In this document: in pieces, positions 59,724 to 64,000 of the stretch
Position numbering within the stretch: the stretch's first letter is position 1
Layout: every line of letters begins with the position of its first letter
Assembly (NCBI RefSeq): GCF_008304605.1
Contig: NZ_PIJY01000057.1
Location: forward strand, 61,225 to 125,224
DNA from: Oceanobacillus polygoni
GTDB taxonomy: Bacteria; Bacillota; Bacilli; Bacillales; Amphibacillaceae
DNA: 64,000 nucleotides
Direction of reading: 5' to 3'
The notes under the pieces: generated by a model
What the model was told of the DNA's origin: nothing
Databases searched by the model: none
Seen by the model: the letters and a program-made list of their open reading frames with translations, nothing else
Translations under genes and position numbers: made by a program

Positions 59724-61589
59724 ATGATCGTATGCAGTGTGAATCAAATAACGAAAATGTATGGGGGAAGCTCCATCTTTGAAAATATATCATTTGAAAT
59801 AATGGAACATGATCGGGTTGGTCTTGTCGGTCGAAATGGAACTGGGAAAAGTACGCTATTTCGATTATTATCTGGTGAAGAAGCACCTGATTCAGGAAAA
59901 ATCCATTGGAGAAAAGGAACGAAAATAGGTTATCTTGCACAGATTCCAGAAACCTATTCTGAACTAACAACAAAGGAAGTATTAAAGACTGCCTTTTCAG
60001 TGCTTGTGCAAATGGAAGCAAAAATGAAGCAACTTGAGGATGCGATGAGTAAGGAAACCAACACTGAGCGTTTAGAGAAAATAATGCGTGATTACGGTGA
60101 TTTCCAGGATCAATTTGCACGAAAAGGTGGCTATGAGATTGAAGCGAATATTGAAAGAATCGTTAATGGATTAAATATCGATGACTTGCTTGAACACCCA
60201 TTTTCTAGCTTGAGTGGTGGAGAGAAAACAAAGGTAGGTCTGGGTCTCTTGCTTTTAAAAAAACCTGATTTACTATTACTAGATGAACCGACGAATCATT
60301 TAGACTTAATGGCAGTAGAATGGCTAGCTGATTTTTTACAGGGCTATCAAGGGACCGTCGTCATTGTTTCGCATGATCGATATTTTCTTGATGAGGTTGT
60401 AGGTAAGATTTTGGATTTAGAAGATGGGGACATCACGAGCTACCCCACGAACTTTTCTGGTTATATAAAGGAAAAAGAGGCACGTTTATTAAGAGAATTC
60501 CAGGCGTATGAAGAACAGCAGAAGAAAATAAAGAAAATGAAAGAAGCTATCAAGCGATTGCGCGACTGGGCAAATCGGGCCAACCCACCAAATGAAGGGT
60601 TGCACAAACGTGCACGAAATATGGAGAGGGCTTTAGAAAGGATGGAAAAAATAAACCGTCCTGTGTTGAATCGCAAGAAAATGAATCTAGAAATGGAGAC
60701 ATCTGATCGAAGTGGAAAGGATGTCATTGTTCTAAAAGATGTTGCGAAGCGTTTCGGTGACCGGGAGCTTTTTTCCAAAGTGAATATGCATATTAGATAC
60801 CAGCAACGTGTTGCCATTGTAGGAGAAAACGGTACAGGTAAGTCTACATTAATAAAATTGATTTTACAGCAATTGCGTGCAGATGAAGGAGAAGTACGAA
60901 TTGGAAGTAATGTTAAAGTAGGGTACCTATCCCAACAAATTTTTACACAGCTACAGGATGAAACTGTTCTGGAAGCATTTCGAGATGAGGTACATGTTAC
61001 GGAAGGTGAAGCGAGACATATTTTAGCTAGATTTTTATTCTATGGGCATATGGTCTTTCAAAAGGTTTCCCAGCTTAGTGGAGGAGAAAGAATGCGCCTT
61101 CGTTTAGCACAAATGATGTATCAAGATATAAACGTCCTTATACTAGATGAACCAACAAACCATTTGGACATTGAATCACGTGAAGTGCTGGAAGAAGCGT
61201 TGGAGGATTATAAAGGAACCATTGTAGCGGTTTCTCATGATCGATATTTTTTAAATAAGCTGTTTGAAGAGGTTTACTGGATTGATGCCAAAACGGTTTA
61301 TCGTTTTGAGGGGGATTATACATGGGCGCGAAGAAAGTTGGATGGATTAAAGCTTCACCATGAACAATTAAAAACGGTAGAAAAAAAGCAGAAGCCAGAA
61401 AAGAGGAAAGATCAGTACGTAGAGAACGAGAGACTGGAAAAGGAATTAGAAGCGATCGAAGGAAACATTTCAATGCTAGAAGAGAGGTTAGCAGAGCTTC
61501 AAGATTTAGAGCTTTTGCAACAGATCTATATGGAAAAAGAGGAATTGGAGAAGGCATGGGAAGAGTTGTATTTGCGTTTGAATTCTTAG
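59724..61589 (+). CDS. ABC-F family ribosomal-protection-like ATPase
   Basis: A soluble tandem ATPase of 621 residues with no membrane segments. Domain 1 has Walker A GRNGTGKST (36-44), LSGGE (163-167) and DEPTNHLD (187-194). Domain 2 has GENGTGKST (367-375), LSGGE (451-455) and DEPTNHLD (475-482). The inter-domain P-site linker (about 245-325) is long and charged, and a C-terminal coiled coil follows (about 555-620). ABC-F proteins act at the ribosomal E site, either rescuing stalled translation or displacing antibiotics. AAGGAGG precedes the ATG. The attenuator-like leader upstream favours an antibiotic-resistance role over housekeeping. I cannot assign a named subtype. Confidence 0.88.
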   Translation: MIVCSVNQITKMYGGSSIFENISFEIMEHDRVGLVGRNGTGKSTLFRLLSGEEAPDSGKIHWRKGTKIGYLAQIPETYSELTTKEVLKTAFSVLVQMEAKMKQLEDAMSKETNTERLEKIMRDYGDFQDQFARKGGYEIEANIERIVNGLNIDDLLEHPFSSLSGGEKTKVGLGLLLLKKPDLLLLDEPTNHLDLMAVEWLADFLQGYQGTVVIVSHDRYFLDEVVGKILDLEDGDITSYPTNFSGYIKEKEARLLREFQAYEEQQKKIKKMKEAIKRLRDWANRANPPNEGLHKRARNMERALERMEKINRPVLNRKKMNLEMETSDRSGKDVIVLKDVAKRFGDRELFSKVNMHIRYQQRVAIVGENGTGKSTLIKLILQQLRADEGEVRIGSNVKVGYLSQQIFTQLQDETVLEAFRDEVHVTEGEARHILARFLFYGHMVFQKVSQLSGGERMRLRLAQMMYQDINVLILDEPTNHLDIESREVLEEALEDYKGTIVAVSHDRYFLNKLFEEVYWIDAKTVYRFEGDYTWARRKLDGLKLHHEQLKTVEKKQKPEKRKDQYVENERLEKELEAIEGNISMLEERLAELQDLELLQQIYMEKEELEKAWEELYLRLNS

Positions 61590-61630
61590 GGTGTCGGTTA
61601 ACACGAGTTAAAAGATGAAGATAAATGAGA

Positions 61631-61674
61631 AGGGGCTCTTTGGTATGTCGTGTACATGATTAAAAAGAGCTCCT
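61631..61674 (+). terminator. Hairpin downstream of the ABC-F gene
   Basis: AGGGGCTCTTT pairs with AAAGAGCTCCT (61631-61641 and 61664-61674) with one G-U pair and a 22-base loop. No T tail follows, so termination is uncertain. Confidence 0.4.
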
Positions 61675-61794
61675 ATACTGTATTGAGGAAACAAAAGTCT
61701 TTAACAAAAGGTGTGGAGATGCTGCGTCTTCTAAGCAAAATTATTAGTTTTACAACATTTTTTAAGTTTTTTTTACAAAAATTTAATTTAGGCA

Positions 61795-61823
61795 TTGACT
61801 TTGTTTCGATAATGTAATAAGAT
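61795..61823 (+). promoter_or_regulatory. Promoter of the tRNA cluster
   Basis: TTGACT (61795-61800) and TAAGAT (61818-61823) are 17 bases apart, about 20 bases before the first tRNA. The region just upstream is rich in A and T runs, like an UP element. Confidence 0.75.
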
Positions 61824-61843
61824 AAATATCGCTGTTACATTAT

Positions 61844-61918
61844 TCCACAGTAGCTCAGTGGTAGAGCAATCGGCTGTTAACCGATCGGTCGTAGGTTCGA
61901 ATCCTACCTGTGGAGCCA
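61844..61918 (+). tRNA. tRNA-Asn (GTT)
   Basis: A complete cloverleaf with acceptor TCCACAG/CTGTGGA, anticodon GTT in CTGTTAA, and encoded CCA. It is the first gene of a 16-tRNA cluster. Confidence 0.95.
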
Positions 61919-61983
61919 TTTAATCTTTATAAAGTAAATGTCGAATAATTCATTTGTTGTCGAATTTGCTCATAAATAATGTT

Positions 61984-62058
61984 GGCCCGTTGGTCAAGCG
62001 GTTAAGACACCGCCCTTTCACGGCGGTATCACGGGTTCGAATCCCGTACGGGTCACCA
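61984..62058 (+). tRNA. tRNA-Glu (TTC)
   Basis: Acceptor GGCCCGT/ACGGGTC, anticodon TTC in CTTTCAC, T loop TTCGAAT, encoded CCA. Confidence 0.95.
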
Positions 62059-62062
62059 ATAT

Positions 62063-62138
62063 GGAGGATTAGCTCAGCTGGGAGAGCACCTGCCTTACAA
62101 GCAGGGGGTCGCAGGTTCGAGCCCTGCATCCTCCACCA
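62063..62138 (+). tRNA. tRNA-Val (TAC)
   Basis: Acceptor GGAGGAT/ATCCTCC, anticodon TAC in CTTACAA, encoded CCA. Only four bases separate it from tRNA-Glu. Confidence 0.95.
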
Positions 62139-62171
62139 TTTTTTCTTTCAGATGAAACATATCTATTATAT

Positions 62172-62248
<77 letters not shown>

Positions 62249-62288
62249 AATGATTTGTAAGACATATGATGAACCTTTCTTATAAAAT

Positions 62289-62365
62289 GGTCCGGTAGTT
62301 CAGTTGGTTAGAATGCCTGCCTGTCACGCAGGAGGTCGCGGGTTCGAGTCCCGTCCGGACCGCCA
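62289..62365 (+). tRNA. tRNA-Asp (GTC)
   Basis: Acceptor GGTCCGG/CCGGACC, anticodon GTC in CTGTCAC, discriminator G, encoded CCA. Confidence 0.95.
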
Positions 62366-62376
62366 TTTAAATATTC

Positions 62377-62469
62377 GGAGGTATACCCAAGTCTGGCTGA
62401 AGGGATCGGTCTTGAAAACCGACAGGCGGGTCAAACCGCGCGGGGGTTCGAATCCCTCTACCTCCTCCA
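62377..62469 (+). tRNA. tRNA-Ser (TGA)
   Basis: A class II tRNA of 93 bases with a long variable arm, acceptor GGAGGTA/TACCTCC, anticodon TGA in CTTGAAA and encoded CCA. The discriminator base is T, where serine tRNAs normally have G. Confidence 0.92.
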
Positions 62470-62503
62470 TTTATAAATTACGTTTTGTTGTTAACTAACA
62501 CCT

Positions 62504-62579
<76 letters not shown>

Positions 62580-62639
62580 TTTATCTTTCGGAAGTTGATT
62601 CTTTCTATATAAACCTAATAGTTTACAGGAAGCCAACAA

Positions 62640-62715
<76 letters not shown>

Positions 62716-62762
62716 TTTTTACAAGTGAATAATAATTACCAATGATATGTAATATATTTTTT

Positions 62763-62838
62763 GAGCCATTAGCTCAGTCGGTAGAGCATTTGACTTTTAA
62801 TCAAAGGGTCGAAGGTTCGAATCCTTCATGGCTCACCA
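62763..62838 (+). tRNA. tRNA-Lys (TTT)
   Basis: Acceptor GAGCCAT/ATGGCTC, anticodon TTT in CTTTTAA, encoded CCA. Confidence 0.95.
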
Positions 62839-62841
62839 TTT

Positions 62842-62923
62842 GCGGGTGTGGCGGAATTGGCAGACGCGCTAGACTTAGGATCTAGTGTCTTCGGACGTGG
62901 GGGTTCAAGTCCCTTCACCCGCA
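62842..62923 (+). tRNA. tRNA-Leu (TAG), CCA not encoded
   Basis: A class II tRNA with acceptor GCGGGTG/CACCCGC and anticodon TAG in CTTAGGA. The discriminator A is followed by TCG, so the CCA end must be added after transcription. Confidence 0.93.
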
Positions 62924-62978
62924 TCGTTTTTGTCTAAGAGGAGTTCCGATTTAAAATCGGTATACTGCTCCAACCCTT

Positions 62979-63067
62979 GCCGGGGTGGCGGAACTGGCAG
63001 ACGCACAGGACTTAAAATCCTGCGGTAGGTGACTACCGTACCGGTTCGATTCCGGTCCTCGGCACCA
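62979..63067 (+). tRNA. tRNA-Leu (TAA)
   Basis: A class II tRNA with acceptor GCCGGGG/CCTCGGC (one G-U pair), anticodon TAA in CTTAAAA, long variable arm and encoded CCA. Confidence 0.95.
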
Positions 63068-63070
63068 TAT

Positions 63071-63147
63071 GCGCCCGTAGCTCAATTGGATAGAGCGTTT
63101 GACTACGGATCAAGAGGTTAGGGGTTCGACTCCTCTCGGGCGCGCCA
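63071..63147 (+). tRNA. tRNA-Arg (ACG)
   Basis: Acceptor GCGCCCG/CGGGCGC, anticodon ACG in CTACGGA, discriminator G, encoded CCA. Confidence 0.95.
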
Positions 63148-63150
63148 TTA

Positions 63151-63227
63151 CGGGAAGTAGCTCAGCTTGGTAGAGCACTTGGTTTGGGACCAAGGGGTCG
63201 CAGGTTCGAATCCTGTCTTCCCGACCA
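63151..63227 (+). tRNA. tRNA-Pro (TGG)
   Basis: Acceptor CGGGAAG/CTTCCCG, anticodon TGG in TTTGGGA, encoded CCA. Confidence 0.95.
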
Positions 63228-63246
63228 TTATCTTCATATAACATAT

Positions 63247-63319
63247 GGGGCCTTAGCTCAGCTGGGAGAGCGCCTGCCTTGCACGCAGGAGGTCAGCGGT
63301 TCGATCCCGCTAGGCTCCA
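63247..63319 (+). tRNA. tRNA-Ala (TGC), CCA not encoded
   Basis: Acceptor GGGGCCT/AGGCTCC and anticodon TGC in CTTGCAC. The discriminator A is followed by CTT, so CCA is not encoded. Confidence 0.93.
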
Positions 63320-63341
63320 CTTTAAAAAATACATATTTCAT

Positions 63342-63415
63342 GCGGGTGTAGTTTAGTGGTAAAACCTCAGCCTTCCAAGCTGATGATGAGGGTTCGATTC
63401 CCTTCACCCGCTCCA
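63342..63415 (+). tRNA. tRNA-Gly (TCC)
   Basis: Acceptor GCGGGTG/CACCCGC, anticodon TCC in CTTCCAA, discriminator T, encoded CCA. Confidence 0.95.
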
Positions 63416-63430
63416 ACTTACTATTTATGT

Positions 63431-63504
<74 letters not shown>

Positions 63505-63527
63505 TTCATCTTTTTTATAAAAAGGTG

Positions 63528-63556
63528 TTGACATCTCTTTTGGGAGATGTTATAGT
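63528..63556 (+). promoter_or_regulatory. rrn promoter P1
   Basis: TTGACA (63528-63533) and TATAGT (63551-63556) are 17 bases apart. The spacer contains a dyad: ACATCTC, which overlaps the end of the -35, with GAGATGT. Confidence 0.85.
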
Positions 63557-63613
63557 ATAAAAGTTGTCGAAAAGGAATGAATATTTCGAAGAAAAAATAT
63601 TTTAAAAAAGTTA

Positions 63614-63643
63614 TTGACAACGGCTTGTAAGATGTGATATATT
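63614..63643 (+). promoter_or_regulatory. rrn promoter P2
   Basis: TTGACA (63614-63619) and TATATT (63638-63643) are 18 bases apart, 86 bases downstream of P1. Tandem promoters are usual before Bacillus rRNA operons. Confidence 0.85.
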
Positions 63644-63677
63644 AATAAAGTCGCTTCGGAAGAACGACGAACAAATT

Positions 63678-63690
63678 TGCTCTTTGAAAA
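63678..63690 (+). promoter_or_regulatory. rrn leader boxA antitermination element
   Basis: TGCTCTTTGAAAA matches the boxA sequence found in Bacillus rRNA leaders, where NusB and NusE bind. Confidence 0.8.
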
Positions 63691-63791
63691 CTGAACAAAA
63701 CAACCAGTATGTCAAGAAAAAAAGAGAACTCGTTTTTCTTTTTGAAACAAGTAGAAGTCAGCTTCTACAAAAGCTAAGTATTACAAACACT

Positions 63792-64000
63792 TTTATGGAG
63801 AGTTTGATCTTGGCTCAGGACGAACGCTGGCGGCGTGCCTAATACATGCAAGTCGAGCGCAGGAAGCAAACTGAACCCTTCGGGGTGATGGTTGTGGAAT
63901 GAGCGGCGGACGGGTGAATAACACGTGGGCAACCTGCCTGTAAGATCGGGATAACTCGCGGAAACGTGAGCTAATACCGGATAATACTTCTCACCTCATG
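63792..64000 (+). rRNA. 16S ribosomal RNA, 5' end (partial)
   Basis: The universal start GAGTTTGATCTTGGCTCAGG and GGACGAACGCTGGCGGCGTG are present, with the first helices up to the variable region V2 before the window ends. The V1 loop (GCGCAGGAAGC) and the following conserved words resemble Oceanobacillus and Virgibacillus. The upstream leader with boxA confirms the start of an rrn operon. Confidence 0.97.

Noticed and set aside
59719..61557. Leftward frames inside the ABC-F gene
   Set aside because: They are antisense to a gene with complete ABC-F motifs and lack ribosome sites.
62930..62972. Hairpin-containing stretch (CCGAT, then ATCGG) between the two tRNA-Leu genes that looks slightly tRNA-like
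   Set aside because: No cloverleaf can be drawn; it may be a spacer hairpin or an old tRNA fragment but is not supportable.

Overview
The window is a chromosomal segment of a low-GC Gram-positive bacterium of the Bacillaceae. The last 209 bases are the 5' end of a 16S rRNA gene whose wording (the AGGAAGC stretch, the TGCCTGTAAGATCGGGATAACTC stretch) resembles Oceanobacillus/Virgibacillus relatives. That placement is made by eye, not by a search. Strong GGAGG-type ribosome sites, frequent TTG/GTG starts, strong intrinsic terminators and Bacillus-type families (YrpB, YhcW, YunF, YuzF, AadK, TipAS-type MerR) agree with it. I see no insertion sequence, prophage, integrase or CRISPR array. The window is accessory metabolism, stress and detoxification genes in short operons, followed by a 16-gene tRNA cluster and the start of an rRNA operon.

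Layout. 1-3.9 kb: a Zn-macrodomain / SirTM sirtuin / LplA2 / luciferase-like monooxygenase operon, the described lipoate-linked ADP-ribosylation system. Its GcvH-like carrier would lie to the left of the window. 4.1-6.1 kb: convergent GGDEF and EAL genes; the EAL gene is frameshifted. 6.2-12.8 kb: a GNAT, an ArsR-SRPBCC fusion with twin operators, a flavin reductase, a YiaA/B membrane protein, a maltose O-acetyltransferase-like enzyme, nitronate monooxygenase and an MFS exporter. 12.9-16.6 kb: a phnDCEE phosphonate-type importer behind a Pho-box-like repeat. 16.7-18.4 kb: catalase with a PerR-box-like operator. 19.1-21.5 kb: anaerobic ribonucleotide reductase nrdDG. 21.8-24.6 kb: a large UPF0182 membrane protein. 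25-33.6 kb: a lactonase-like metallohydrolase with MarR, an alpha/beta hydrolase with AbrB, LysR with an HD-domain enzyme, an LLM flavoenzyme, a WrbA-type quinone reductase, a nitroreductase and a frameshifted MhqA-type dioxygenase. 33.8-42.3 kb: AraC/EamA, PadR/ChrA, a phosphotransferase, GNAT, HAD phosphatase, CueP and cupin genes, with Uma2 and phosphotransferase remnants. 42.5-46.3 kb: an isochorismatase, then an AEC permease with D-lactate dehydrogenase behind three FNR-like sites. 46.4-49.7 kb: azlCD with its divergent regulator, then manganese catalase with YuzF. 50.2-61.6 kb: a chemoreceptor, small enzymes, an aminotransferase, AadK, a TipAS-type MerR regulator with a textbook 19-bp-spacer promoter, and an ABC-F protein behind an attenuator-like leader. 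61.8-63.5 kb: sixteen tRNAs under their own promoter. 63.5-64 kb: two rrn promoters, boxA and the 16S start.

How the genes fit together. Many are oxidative, electrophile, metal or antibiotic defence: two catalases, a quinone reductase, nitroreductase, MhqA, ChrA, CueP, an MFS exporter, AadK, ABC-F and a TipAS-like regulator. Several are tied to oxygen limitation: nrdDG and the FNR-like-controlled D-lactate dehydrogenase. At least five loci carry frameshifts or deletions (EAL, MhqA, a VOC protein, Uma2, a phosphotransferase). This is either active gene decay or consensus error. The most interesting signals are the sirtuin/macrodomain operon, the ABC-F leader, the triple FNR-like array and the repeated operators of the ArsR-SRPBCC and mhqA loci. 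I did not find a convincing wholly new system.
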